A DNA stretch of 64,000 nucleotides from positions 124,001 to 188,000 of the forward strand of contig NZ_BDJF01000016.1 of NCBI RefSeq assembly GCF_001895205.1, given 5' to 3'. A model generated the notes under the pieces. The model made no database searches. It saw only the letters and a program-made list of their open reading frames with translations, and was not told the DNA's origin. How positions within the stretch are numbered: position 1 is the stretch's first letter; each line of letters begins with the position of its first letter. Both the position numbers and the translations under genes were made by a program. Origin of the DNA: Vibrio injensis (GTDB lineage Bacteria; Pseudomonadota; Gammaproteobacteria; Enterobacterales; Vibrionaceae). Shown piece after piece: positions 7,320-15,986 of the stretch.

Positions 7320-10300
7320 AAAAGTTTTAGGTGTTGTCTTTCCTGTACAAGCGATAGGTACCGCTCTTTTTGGTGCACCTGCTTACGTTGCTATAGAGGC
7401 TCGCCGTCAAGCGAAAAAAATGAAAAACGCGATGGCTCAGCGTGGTGCCGGAGAAGCCTCAAAGCAGATGTTTAAGGATGCTGCATCGCCAAAGCAAATC
7501 ATTTTGGGTCACCCTGTCTTGTCTGGCCCGATGGTCTTTGCTAGCGAAGAAGGTGCGCCAAACGATGAGGGCGTGGGTGAATGGGCAAACGTGGTCGTGC
7601 ATCTTGCAGGTCATGTGTGTGACGATGTGACGCATGCTTGGTTAGATGATGAGCTATTGGTTCGGCAAGCTTCTACGACGTCAGGCGCTGATATCGAGTT
7701 TCGCCATAAAAATGGTGCTGGATGGGTGTATATCTATTTAGGCGATCACAATAAAGTGCCACCAACGCTGGCGGGCTTGCCTGACTGGGATGGTTCAATG
7801 CGCGGTGATCAGCAATGCTTTGCTCATATAAAGTTGCGCTCTGATCCTGATAAATGGCCGAGTAGCATTCCAAATGCCAAATTTTCAGTTAAAGGCATGC
7901 GCTTATTCGATCCGCGAACTGGGCAGACTCAATGGAGCGATAACCCCGCTTTGATGGTTCGTTGGTACAGAACGGCGCTTAAGCTTGGTGTGCCTATCGA
8001 TGAGAGCTACATCTCATCGGCGAACATTTGTGATGAGCTGGTTTCTACGCCAGTCGGTACTGAAAAGCGCTATCGCTGCAATTATGCTTTTTTTGCTGAT
8101 ACGAATCCGCGCCAAGTGCTGCAAACTATTCGCTCGACCTGCGCTGGCGAATCGCTGCGGGTGGCTGGTCGTCACGCGATGCAAGTCGGTGCGTTTTACG
8201 GGCCCGGTGTTGTTACATTAAATGAGAATGACGTGGTAGGCGACATTACTGTTAATCCCGATGTGCGCCGTCGTGATCTCATTAATACAGTCTCTGCTAA
8301 ATATGCCGATCCAGAGGACAACTGGAATACGGTTGATATGCCTGTATTCACTCATGCTGGCTTCGTTGCCCAAGACGGCTATGAAGTGGTCGATGATTTA
8401 GATTTGATGTCTGTCCCATCCCCCTACCAAGCGCAGCGGCTTGCAAAAATTCACTTACTAACAATTCGTGATGCGTTAACGATTAACTTTTCATGCACGC
8501 TAAAAGCCATGCAGCTCCTGCCCGGTACCGTTTTTCGTTTCGATTTCCCTGAAAACGAGTGGCAAGGCGTTGAGTTTATCGTCACAAACTGGAAGCACTC
8601 CAAAAATGGCGTTGTGGCTCTTGAGGCCCGCCAAACTAAGCTAAGTCATTATGAATTTAACGGCAGTACAGCCAAAGTGCCTGAGCGCCCCGGATTGCCA
8701 TCTTTAGTCAGTCGCGATGTTGAAGCCGTCACTCATCTCACTTATACAACGCTCTTTGATTCGAATACTTTGCAAGCATTGATCACTTGGCAGCACCGTA
8801 GCTTAGGTGGCACTTCGTTTGAATTGAGCTTTTATAAAGATGGTGAGTTCCTGCGCAAAGAAAACGTGATCGACAAGCAATACCGATTGCAAGATGGCTT
8901 TAGCGTTGGTCAGTACGAGGTGCGAGTTGTTGCGATCAGTTATGAGCGACGCTCTCCGGTGGCTAGTTTGGCGTTTAATGCTGCGGCTCCTCAGACCCCA
9001 ATCGGCTGCGAAGTTAATGCGGGGAACTGGGTGTTAGAGTTAATGCCTGTTTCCGCTGGCGCTGTCAATTTTGACACCATGTATGACTTTGCATTGGGCT
9101 TTGAAGAGACGGCAACAGATACAGAGCTTGAGCCATTTATCGTTGGTCGAGCCAAAGTGATCACAGTCAGCAACTTAAAAGCGGATACACTTTATCACAT
9201 TGCTGTTCGTGAGGTGTCGCGTTGGGGCATGTCAAGCTGGTACCGTACAAGCGCACAAACCACGTTCAATAGTGATGATGTTTGGGAAGTGATTCACGGC
9301 GATATTGATCGCGTCTTAAATGAGTCTCTAGAAAGCACAATTAATCAAATTGAGCAGCGCACGAACAACTTAAATGAAAAGCAGGATGCAGGGCTGAATG
9401 CTCTCTTAAATGAAATTGGTGACTATCATCGTGAGGATGAAACTCAGCGCCAAAAAATCAGTTTAGCGTATGCGCGACGTATGCTCAGTCAGCAAGCGGA
9501 TGATATCTCGGCCCAAGCCAAGGAGTTATTGGATCTGCTCGCGAAATACGATGAGAACACGGCATATATTCAAGAGCTAAGTAATGCTGTCGCCAATAAC
9601 GAACAAGCGCTGGCTGAGTCTCAGCAACTGCTGCTCGCTAAAATCGAAGATGGTGATGAGGATACGCTGGCGCGTGCTAACAATTATACGCGCGCTGCGG
9701 TGGGTTATTGCGTCGATGCCGAGGGCAACGTGACATCTCATACTGATGCGGTAGCTTGTGTTGCCGCGGGACATTCTTGGCTTGATGGGCCTCTGGCTGA
9801 GTTTATTCGTAATTTGCAAGTTGATAATGGCAGTGGTCAAACTGCGTCAATTTCTCAGTTAATGCAGGTTTTTGAAGATGTGGATGGTAACTTGATTGCT
9901 CGCGGTGGGCTTATCGTTAACAACCAAGGCCGTATCACTGGTTTGGTCAATACAAATGACGGAGCGACAACATCATTAGACTTGATTGCAGAGCACTTTA
10001 GGGTTGGTGATCAAGATGCGTCTGGTAATTTCATCCCCACGTTATACATCGATTCAACTAGCAAGAAAATGGTCTTAAAAGGTCGTTTAATACTCGATGA
10101 CGGTCAGATGATTACGTCACGAGATGAGCTGCAAGGAAAATCAGGGACTATTTGGGGGACGTTGAAGTTACGAAATGGTGTATTCCCTAGCGATGCTCTG
10201 GCTACCGCTGATTTTACTGCAAGATATGGCCGCGCCCCGATACTTGATGACATGCTGACGTATGTATCTAACGATGAGCTAGTCTCAAGCGTCAAAAGCT

Positions 10301-11067
10301 TCGATGGTGTGTCATGGGTATCTCCGGGGGTTCGTTTTAACGGTAACCTCATCACTCCCGGAACGGTTTTCGGTGATCGCTTCGTGGCTGGTTCGGAGCT
10401 ATCAGCCCCTGTGATCAAGGGTGGGACTGGGTGGTTTGAAGGTTATGTATATGCAAAACAGATGATTGGTTCACAGTCGTCTAGCGTCATTGCCACGTCG
10501 TCAAGGGATAATGGCGCCCAAGCTGTGTTTCTAGACTTTCCGGCTATTTCTAATTATGTCTTTGGTACCACTCAGTTGCAGTTCGTGACCGTCGGCGAGA
10601 TTCTAATTCCTCAAGCTGACTTTAGCCAACGCTTGCAAGTTGAGTTATTTATGGATGCGATGATAGATAGCTCAGGGGTTACAAATGGGCAGTTAAATGA
10701 AACCATTGCTAACTCATCATCTTATCCGCATCAAGCAAGCTTGGCCGTACGCTTACGACGTAAGTTTTCTAGCTCAGTGTTCCCTCTAGAGTCAAGTTGG
10801 GGGCGCTCAACGCTAACGATGGTATGGCGACCTTTTAACACGGGTTACGTTTATCGATTTACGCGCAATTCATTCAGTTACATCGACCTGCCGAGCACGG
10901 ATATTGGCGAGGACTTCCCACCAGTCGCTTATGAGCTTCAGGTCGCATTGCGCCCTAGGAGCGGTCAGTCTACGCCAGCTATTTCGCTCATGGTTGAAGA
11001 TGTAGTTATGCGTGCGCTACTCAGTAAAACAGAAGACTATGATTTTTCAGCGTCAATTAAGTATTAG
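7306..11067 (+). CDS. Phage tail tip attachment protein (lambda gpJ-like)
   Basis: 1253 residues from the GTG at 7306, which has GGGGAGC seven bases upstream; a TTG at 7291 is less likely. The start overlaps the previous gene by 14 bp. The N-terminal half is the conserved hub (Gly-rich GHPVLSGPMVFASEEG, DDVTHAWLDDELL, DPDKWPSSIPN, NPRQVLQTIRSTCAGE). Fibronectin-like beta domains follow around residues 480-670, then a helical segment with many Glu/Gln near 680-790, and a variable C-terminus with KGRLILDDGQMITS. This is the receptor-proximal protein of long-tailed phages; the C-terminal part determines host range. Confidence 0.85.
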   Translation: MSSAKKVLGVVFPVQAIGTALFGAPAYVAIEARRQAKKMKNAMAQRGAGEASKQMFKDAASPKQIILGHPVLSGPMVFASEEGAPNDEGVGEWANVVVHLAGHVCDDVTHAWLDDELLVRQASTTSGADIEFRHKNGAGWVYIYLGDHNKVPPTLAGLPDWDGSMRGDQQCFAHIKLRSDPDKWPSSIPNAKFSVKGMRLFDPRTGQTQWSDNPALMVRWYRTALKLGVPIDESYISSANICDELVSTPVGTEKRYRCNYAFFADTNPRQVLQTIRSTCAGESLRVAGRHAMQVGAFYGPGVVTLNENDVVGDITVNPDVRRRDLINTVSAKYADPEDNWNTVDMPVFTHAGFVAQDGYEVVDDLDLMSVPSPYQAQRLAKIHLLTIRDALTINFSCTLKAMQLLPGTVFRFDFPENEWQGVEFIVTNWKHSKNGVVALEARQTKLSHYEFNGSTAKVPERPGLPSLVSRDVEAVTHLTYTTLFDSNTLQALITWQHRSLGGTSFELSFYKDGEFLRKENVIDKQYRLQDGFSVGQYEVRVVAISYERRSPVASLAFNAAAPQTPIGCEVNAGNWVLELMPVSAGAVNFDTMYDFALGFEETATDTELEPFIVGRAKVITVSNLKADTLYHIAVREVSRWGMSSWYRTSAQTTFNSDDVWEVIHGDIDRVLNESLESTINQIEQRTNNLNEKQDAGLNALLNEIGDYHREDETQRQKISLAYARRMLSQQADDISAQAKELLDLLAKYDENTAYIQELSNAVANNEQALAESQQLLLAKIEDGDEDTLARANNYTRAAVGYCVDAEGNVTSHTDAVACVAAGHSWLDGPLAEFIRNLQVDNGSGQTASISQLMQVFEDVDGNLIARGGLIVNNQGRITGLVNTNDGATTSLDLIAEHFRVGDQDASGNFIPTLYIDSTSKKMVLKGRLILDDGQMITSRDELQGKSGTIWGTLKLRNGVFPSDALATADFTARYGRAPILDDMLTYVSNDELVSSVKSFDGVSWVSPGVRFNGNLITPGTVFGDRFVAGSELSAPVIKGGTGWFEGYVYAKQMIGSQSSSVIATSSRDNGAQAVFLDFPAISNYVFGTTQLQFVTVGEILIPQADFSQRLQVELFMDAMIDSSGVTNGQLNETIANSSSYPHQASLAVRLRRKFSSSVFPLESSWGRSTLTMVWRPFNTGYVYRFTRNSFSYIDLPSTDIGEDFPPVAYELQVALRPRSGQSTPAISLMVEDVVMRALLSKTEDYDFSASIKY

Positions 11068-11081
11068 TAAGAGGATTAGCA

Positions 11082-12491
11082 ATGAGTTGGATTCAGTTAA
11101 CATCCGTCACTGCGACTAACAACAGCAATGTTATCGTTGTAAATACAGGTAGCACCGTCGGTATAAAAACGGGTGATGCTCTACTACTAGCGGGTTTCGA
11201 TTTAGTTGAAGTTGAAGGCGTTTTTGCCAACCAGTTACAGTTGCGAAAACCATGGGCTTACGCGACCCAATCAAGCGTTCAAGCGGTTGTCGTGCCGACA
11301 TTCGGTGATTTTAACAACGCTGTTGAAGAGGTTAGAAATCTAAGAAAAGCAGCATCAGATACCCTCAACGAGCTTTATGCTAATTTTGTAGAAAAGGAAG
11401 AAGGCAAGGGATTATCCACTAACGATCTAACTGATGAGTTACTTGAGGATATAAATAACAAAGTCGATAAAGAAGAAGGGAAAGGCTTATCTACTAACGA
11501 CTATGATGATGATGCCAAAGAAAAAGTTGATGGCCTTAGGTTAACGACACCGAGGTTCGGCGTGTCCGATATGGACGAAGCCCATACGTTATTGACTGAT
11601 GTATATAGAGCGGATGGCTCGGTAGCCAATAGGCCACAAGGTTTGTCTGGCACTTATTCCGTGCTAAGAAACGGTCAATTTGTGACAGTCTTTTACACGG
11701 CACTTGTGCAGTCTCGTAGGTTTTTCCGTACGTACAGTGCGGAGCATGGCAGCTCTGGATGGCTTAGCGGTTGGCAGGAAATTTTGCATTCTGGAAATGT
11801 GGTGAATTCACCCACGGACGTGACCGCGGGAAAAGTAGCTATTGTGGGCTATGGTGGCATCGGCAGAATAACTTCACCTATTCAATCCGATTATAACATT
11901 CCACTGCCTAGCGGAATGTACTCTTTTTCTAATGTAGCCGCTCCATCACCTGGGGCTGGGGCTAGGACAGTACTTAATCTAGTAAATTCGAATAACTCAG
12001 GGGTGCAGATTGCAGGTCGAGCTATAAACAATCAAATATCAATAAGGTCTGTCAACGGAGAAAACGCAGACCCCTTTGTTGATTTGTACCACACCGGCAA
12101 CGCAGTAGCTCCTGTATCTGCTGGAGGCTTGGTAGAGTTCGGAGTAACCCCGAATGGTAGGTTCTGGCGCTATGCTGGAGGAATGCAAATTACACAAGCG
12201 CAAGTATCAATAGACTTTACAAACTATCTGTCATTGCTTAGTGGTGGTGTATTTTCGCTTACGATTCCAGCGGTGGCCCCATTTCAATCGAGCCAGAACC
12301 CATCAGGGTTTATTTCCATGGTACATGCGGCATATTCAGCAGTCGCGAATAGGTTTTTAGCTAATACGCATCTCAATGTTGACCCATCGAACGGGTCAGC
12401 AACATTATACAGGATAGATAATAGTGATATGTCTAACGCCGATGTCTCGAGATCGTTTCTAGTCACTCTGATAGGGAAGCACAACATATGA
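11082..12491 (+). CDS. Phage tail fibre protein
   Basis: 469 residues with GAGG ribosome site. The first ~80 residues resemble the virion-attachment domain (TGDALLLAGFDLVEVEGVF). A short helical stretch leads to two copies of a KEEGKGLSTND motif (see the repeat entry), common in fibres and tail appendages. The remainder is beta/Gly/Ser-rich (RPQGLSGTYSVLRNG, GWLSGWQEILHSGN) as in fibre shafts, and the last 150 residues are unlike anything I recognise and probably carry the receptor-binding tip. It ends with an ATGA overlap to the next gene. Confidence 0.75.
   Translation: MSWIQLTSVTATNNSNVIVVNTGSTVGIKTGDALLLAGFDLVEVEGVFANQLQLRKPWAYATQSSVQAVVVPTFGDFNNAVEEVRNLRKAASDTLNELYANFVEKEEGKGLSTNDLTDELLEDINNKVDKEEGKGLSTNDYDDDAKEKVDGLRLTTPRFGVSDMDEAHTLLTDVYRADGSVANRPQGLSGTYSVLRNGQFVTVFYTALVQSRRFFRTYSAEHGSSGWLSGWQEILHSGNVVNSPTDVTAGKVAIVGYGGIGRITSPIQSDYNIPLPSGMYSFSNVAAPSPGAGARTVLNLVNSNNSGVQIAGRAINNQISIRSVNGENADPFVDLYHTGNAVAPVSAGGLVEFGVTPNGRFWRYAGGMQITQAQVSIDFTNYLSLLSGGVFSLTIPAVAPFQSSQNPSGFISMVHAAYSAVANRFLANTHLNVDPSNGSATLYRIDNSDMSNADVSRSFLVTLIGKHNI
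11391..11501 (+). repeat. Two 36-bp direct repeats in the tail fibre gene
   Basis: Copies at 11391-11426 and 11466-11501, 75 bp (25 codons) apart, encode EKEEGKGLSTND and DKEEGKGLSTND with many synonymous differences, so the protein repeat is under selection rather than a fresh duplication. Confidence 0.7.
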
Positions 12492-12823
12492 AAATAGTTT
12501 TAAGTCCTTACCCGGTGTGTCATACAACTACAGTATCCGTAAATGGGCTGATTATCACTGTTGATGGACAAGAATATGATTTGTCCATTATACCAGAAGG
12601 TGGGCAAGCAGAGGCGGAAGAAGGTAGTCCGTTCATTGGTATTGTTACTCGTGATGAAGTAACAGTTCAATACTGTTACGATTCTAGTAAAGCTGAACCA
12701 CTTCAATCTACTGAGTGGGCAGATTACACTTTCGATATTGAGCAAGGAGAAGTTCCTTGCCCTATTCGCTGGCTACCTGATCCTGATATTGAATTGTCTG
12801 GGGGTGACTCTAATGACATTTAA
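12488..12823 (+). CDS. Hypothetical phage protein after the tail fibre
   Basis: 111 residues, ATG overlapping the fibre stop (ATGA). It begins with a short beta region (VSVNGLIITVDGQEYDLS) followed by an acidic stretch (GGQAEAEEGSPF) and a C-terminal IRWLPDPDIEL. I do not recognise a named domain. Its place between a fibre and a fibre-chaperone gene, and the tight coupling on both sides, suggest a role in fibre folding or as a small tail protein. Confidence 0.6.
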   Translation: MKIVLSPYPVCHTTTVSVNGLIITVDGQEYDLSIIPEGGQAEAEEGSPFIGIVTRDEVTVQYCYDSSKAEPLQSTEWADYTFDIEQGEVPCPIRWLPDPDIELSGGDSNDI

Positions 12824-13076
12824 AAACATTAAAACCGCAGAAGACTTAGAACGTGAAAAACATGAGTCGGAAGCTGCGCGAGTGCGTTCGCTGCGAGATA
12901 TGAAGCTTAAAGAGCTCGACCAATTTGTGATGAACCCTTTGCGATGGGGTGAGTTGTTAGATGATGAAAGGCAGGCGCTTGCAGTGTATCGGCGGGATTT
13001 GCTTGACGTGACAGATCAGGAGGGTTTTCCGTTGGAGATTGAGCTACCCACTGAGCCGGATTTAATGCGGGTTTAA
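12813..13076 (+). CDS. Tail fibre assembly chaperone-like protein
   Basis: 87 residues from ATG 12813, which has GGGGTGA five bases before it and overlaps the upstream stop by 11 bp. An upstream in-frame start at 12738 would give 112 residues but adds an unrelated hydrophobic leader from the overlapped gene. The body is highly charged and helical (ADELEREKHE-like start), and the end ERQALAVYRRDLLDVTDQEG followed by FPLEIELPTEPDL is the pattern of phage fibre-assembly proteins (YR..L.D....GFP....P..P). It is the last phage gene before the terminator. Confidence 0.65.
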   Translation: MTFKNIKTAEDLEREKHESEAARVRSLRDMKLKELDQFVMNPLRWGELLDDERQALAVYRRDLLDVTDQEGFPLEIELPTEPDLMRV

Positions 13077-13103
13077 ACGAGTTTTAAACATAATGACTGG
13101 TTA

Positions 13104-13133
13104 AATGAGCACTTTTTTTAGTGCTCATTCTTT
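13104..13133 (+). terminator. Terminator at the end of the prophage late operon
   Basis: AATGAGCACT (13104-13113) and AGTGCTCATT (13120-13129) form a perfect 10-bp stem with a T-rich loop, followed by CTTTT. It lies 27 bp after the last phage stop. A third AGTGCTCA copy follows at 13142-13149. Confidence 0.75.
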
Positions 13134-13146
13134 TAGTCCGAAGTGC

Positions 13147-13287
13147 TCACAACTCGCGGCGCGCTACATCCGTTAAATAGAGCACGCGGCCATCTTTTTG
13201 CATCACACGGCAATATTCCAAGTAATACATATTGGCGCGCTTTGAGTGCAGGATGGTTTTTAAATCGGAAGGGGATAAATCGTCCAT
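13147..13287 (-). pseudogene. cas1: Truncated N-terminus of type I-F CRISPR-associated Cas1
   Basis: Read on the minus strand, ATG at 13287 begins MDDLSPSDLKTILHSKRAN, then YYLEYCRV and DGRVLYLTD. This is the diagnostic N-terminus of Cas1 of type I-F systems, whose full length is about 325 residues. The match stops around residue 40; six unrelated residues (VARREL) and a stop follow, in the terminal bases of the prophage. The fragment therefore lacks the whole catalytic domain (the Glu/His/Asp metal site) and cannot integrate spacers. The simplest reading is that the phage transposed into cas1; the rest of cas1, cas2-3 and csy genes should lie beyond the left end of the prophage, outside the window. 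Confidence 0.85.
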
Positions 13288-13616
13288 GTTTTATTCCTTA
13301 TGCATTCTCGCTGATCTCGACACTCAACGCTCACCTACAACGCCACATCATTTAACGCCAGATCAAGTGGTTTACTATCTTGATTTGGCACCTAACACTA
13401 TCGTCTCACCCTAACATAAGCACACCTAAGAGGCTTTAGGCTCTGTTGCATAATGCCGAATCAATCATGCTTTTATTACTGCCTTAATTCACATTTTCGC
13501 GAACTGCGTTCACGGATAGCTGCACATTCTGTTGCAGTTTCACGATATACTGATGATCTTATTTTTATCTTGGTTATCAGGGCTAAACGTACAGTCCATC
13601 ATCGTTAGGCGGGGGC
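13288..13616. other. Intergenic region upstream of truncated cas1 and the sensor kinase gene
   Basis: 329 bp without a supported gene. It should contain the cas1 promoter (minus strand) and the promoter of the sensor kinase (plus strand). A string GGCTCTGTTGCATAATG at about 13440 resembles terminal sequences of some insertion sequences, but no partner end or transposase remnant is seen. No CRISPR repeat is present. A short plus-strand frame starting at 13286 overlaps the cas1 start and is not credible as a gene. Confidence 0.5.
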
Positions 13617-15224
13617 ATGAAACTAAAAAGTTATTTAGCATTAACGACGATTGCGACAACGTCTTCGATTGTGATTGTCGTCACTTGTGCGATCTTCTTT
13701 CTGCTCCAGAACTCTTATACTGAGGGGCTTAAAGCTCGTGGCTTAGAGTTAGCACGCGTTATCGCCAATGACCCAGCCGTGATTGATGCGGTTAAAGCAC
13801 AAAATTTAGCTCTCCCTAATGCCTCAATTGCTGATTATATGGAACATATCCGCGCCCAAACCGATGCTTCTTATATTGTGGTTGTGGATAAAAAGGCGAT
13901 TCGGTTAAGCCACCCCGATGCAACGCGAGTCGGTCAAAAATTCATTGGTGAGGATATTTATCCGGTATTAATCCAAGGCGCTGAATACAGCAGTATTCAT
14001 TCAGGAACTTTAGGTAAAGCCATTCGTAATTTCTCACCTATTTACTGGCAAGACGAAGTTATTGGTGCGGTTAGTATCGGTTATTTATCTGAGAAAACAT
14101 CGGATATTTTATTGGCACAATATGGTCATCTTGGTGGCTTAATTGCTCTTGTCTATTTACTAGGCATCGGGATCAGCAGTGCGTTTGTTTTTAAAATGAA
14201 ACGAACGTTTCTTGACTATGAACCGGAATTTATTATTCATAAGTTTCGTGAGCATGAAATGGTGTTAGACAGTATTCGTGATGCGATTATTGCCATAGAT
14301 AACAATATGAATATTACCACCATCAATAATAGTGCGATGCAGAAGCTCTCTATGGGGGTATGTAATCGTTATGATTATTTAAACCAACCACTCTCCCGTT
14401 ATTCAACACCATTAAGTCACTTGGTTTTAGCTAAACCGAGCCAATTACATCAAGGTGAATTTTTAATTGGTCAATTAAACTACAAAGTAGATATTTACCC
14501 TATTACTACTCCGAAAGGACTTAAAGGCCAAGTTATTGTCTTTTTTCCTAATCTGGAACAAAATGAACTTGAACGTGAGGTGGTTTATCTTAAAAATTAT
14601 GCTCAACTCTTACGCAGTAAAACTCATGAATACTCTAATAAATTAAATGTCTTATCTGGTATGTTACAAAGTCAAAAATACCATGAGGCGATTGAATTTA
14701 TCCAACAAGAAACCGATCGTTACCAGTCTATCATTCATAATATTGTTTTTTCAGTCAATGATAGTGTGGTTGCAGGTCTACTACTGGCTAAGTTTAATAA
14801 AGCTTCAGAAATTGGCGTTAAGTTTATTATTGATGAAGATACTCATTTATCGAGCTATCCAAAAAATCTTTCTGAAAAGTTTGTGACTATCTTAGGCAAT
14901 CTTATTGATAATGCTTTACTTGCGGCGTGGAAAAATCGGGCGAGTTGCTCTCCTTTAGTGCATATTTATCTTAGTGATCGAAGTAATCATATTATTTTTG
15001 AAATACAAGACAGTGGCACTGGAGTGAGCGAGCAAATTGCCAAACATATTCTAGAGTTTGGGGTAACAACGAAACTCGATCATGAACAAAGTGGCGTAGG
15101 CTTGTATTTGGTCAAACAATGGGTCGATAATTTTAATGGCAGTATTGACTGGGAAAGAACCGACGAGAATACCACCCTATTTAGTATTTACTTAGATAAA
15201 AATAAAGTTCTCCATTATGAATAA
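13617..15224 (+). CDS. CitA/DcuS-family sensor histidine kinase
   Basis: 535 residues, the normal size of CitA/DcuS/MalK sensors. Transmembrane helix at about 10-30, periplasmic PAS-like ligand domain to about 175 with the RLSHPDATRVGQKF and GTLGKAIRNFSPI motifs shared by carboxylate-binding sensors, second helix at about 178-197, cytoplasmic PAS at about 215-300. The phosphoacceptor is His337 in KTHEYSNKLNVLSG. ATPase motifs are NLIDNALLAAW, DSGTGVS and GVGLYLVKQWV. It overlaps the regulator gene by 8 bp. The two carboxylate carriers next door suggest it senses citrate, malate or another C4/C6 acid; which one cannot be told from sequence. It could be called dcuS, citA or malK in different annotations. 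Confidence 0.9.
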   Translation: MKLKSYLALTTIATTSSIVIVVTCAIFFLLQNSYTEGLKARGLELARVIANDPAVIDAVKAQNLALPNASIADYMEHIRAQTDASYIVVVDKKAIRLSHPDATRVGQKFIGEDIYPVLIQGAEYSSIHSGTLGKAIRNFSPIYWQDEVIGAVSIGYLSEKTSDILLAQYGHLGGLIALVYLLGIGISSAFVFKMKRTFLDYEPEFIIHKFREHEMVLDSIRDAIIAIDNNMNITTINNSAMQKLSMGVCNRYDYLNQPLSRYSTPLSHLVLAKPSQLHQGEFLIGQLNYKVDIYPITTPKGLKGQVIVFFPNLEQNELEREVVYLKNYAQLLRSKTHEYSNKLNVLSGMLQSQKYHEAIEFIQQETDRYQSIIHNIVFSVNDSVVAGLLLAKFNKASEIGVKFIIDEDTHLSSYPKNLSEKFVTILGNLIDNALLAAWKNRASCSPLVHIYLSDRSNHIIFEIQDSGTGVSEQIAKHILEFGVTTKLDHEQSGVGLYLVKQWVDNFNGSIDWERTDENTTLFSIYLDKNKVLHYE

Positions 15225-15897
15225 AACAACTGTGATGTTACTTGAAGATGATCACCGAGCTAGCTATATGCTTGAATCAGCGATTAATCAACATCCTGAT
15301 TTTATCGTCGTTGCTGTCAGTGAAAGTTGTGCCGATGCTTTATTGCAATATACCGCTTTTCAACCGCAGCTGATTTTTGTCGATATTAGCCTACCAGACG
15401 GCAGTGGCATTGATGTGATTCGTCAATTACGCAAGCAACAAGTAAGCTGTGATTTTATTATGACGACCGCCGAGCGTGAAACCACCACCGTACAAAAAGC
15501 CATTCAATTAGGTGTAACCGATTATTTGGTTAAGCCACTGCGAATTTCACGAGTCCATCAAGCATTAGATGATTACAAACATTACACAGCAAAATTGGCA
15601 CGTACTGCCACCGTTGATCAAGGTGATATCGATGATATTCTCGGTAAATCAGCCATTAAATCATTAAGGCAAACTCCCAAAGGGATCGACGCCACGACCT
15701 TAGCATCATTGAAAACACTCCTAAAACAACCACAGTTAGCCGAATTTTCAGCGGATGAGATTGGTGAACTTATGAATGTGAGCCGAATTACTGCTCGTCG
15801 TTATCTGGAGTTTTTAGAATCAGAAGGAGTGGTTCGCTTAGCACTAAACTATAAAACGGGCGGTAGACCGCGCCGTTTGTATCATTTGGTCAAATAA
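15217..15897 (+). CDS. CitB/DcuR-family response regulator
   Basis: 226 residues. Receiver domain with LLEDDHRA acidic pair, phosphoacceptor Asp56 in IFVDISLPDGSG and Lys in YLVKPLR. The C-terminal winged helix contains EIGELMNVSRITARRYLEFLE, the HTH of CitB/DcuR/MalR regulators, and ends GGRPRRLYHL. It is the partner of the overlapping sensor gene. By family it would activate carboxylate transport genes; the dcuB-like and CitS-like genes nearby, on the opposite strand, are the obvious targets. Confidence 0.9.
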   Translation: MNKTTVMLLEDDHRASYMLESAINQHPDFIVVAVSESCADALLQYTAFQPQLIFVDISLPDGSGIDVIRQLRKQQVSCDFIMTTAERETTTVQKAIQLGVTDYLVKPLRISRVHQALDDYKHYTAKLARTATVDQGDIDDILGKSAIKSLRQTPKGIDATTLASLKTLLKQPQLAEFSADEIGELMNVSRITARRYLEFLESEGVVRLALNYKTGGRPRRLYHLVK

Positions 15898-15914
15898 TTT
15901 TTGCTCTCTTGAGT

Positions 15915-15967
15915 TCACTCATCCTTAGCCAGCTCACCACTTAATCGCTGGCATAAGAATGAGTGAA
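15915..15967. terminator. Inverted repeat between convergent genes
   Basis: TTCACTCAT-C-CTTA and TAAG-A-ATGAGTGAA pair over 13 of 14 positions, with GCCAG/CTGGC inside the loop. There is no long T tract. It lies between the response regulator and dcuB-like stops and may end both transcripts. Confidence 0.5.
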
Positions 15968-15986
15968 TCATGAGTGCGCCTAATCG

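Larger units (their letters stand above)
1..13168 (+). mobile_element. Right part of a Mu-like transposable prophage with a siphovirus (B3/D3112-type) tail module
   Basis: All genes from the left edge to 13076 lie on the plus strand, overlap or nearly touch, and follow the order of transposable long-tailed phages: HI1506-like protein, DUF1320 (gp36-like), DUF1834 (gp37-like), tail tube, tail assembly chaperones, tape measure, three tail-tip proteins, J-like tip protein, fibre, fibre chaperone. No contractile-sheath gene is seen, so the tail is probably flexible as in phages B3 and D3112 rather than Mu-like contractile. The right boundary is inferred at about 13168, where a late-gene terminator and a short AT-rich end give way to a truncated cas1 reading frame; the sequence there ends in CTACA, compatible with the TG...CA ends of Mu-type elements. 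The left end, transposase and repressor lie outside the window. Boundary is inference; tail module is seen. Confidence 0.85.

Noticed and set aside
13143..13414. Two plus-strand frames (13143-13355 and 13232-13414)
   Set aside because: They lie mostly across the cas1 fragment on the opposite strand, have no ribosome site and no recognisable protein features.
13440..13456. GGCTCTGTTGCATAATG resembling an insertion-sequence end
   Set aside because: No matching opposite end, no target duplication and no transposase remnant nearby; too short to call.
13288..13616. CRISPR array next to truncated cas1
   Set aside because: Searched by eye for spaced direct repeats; none in this gap. In I-F loci the array is at the far end from cas1, so it would be outside the window.
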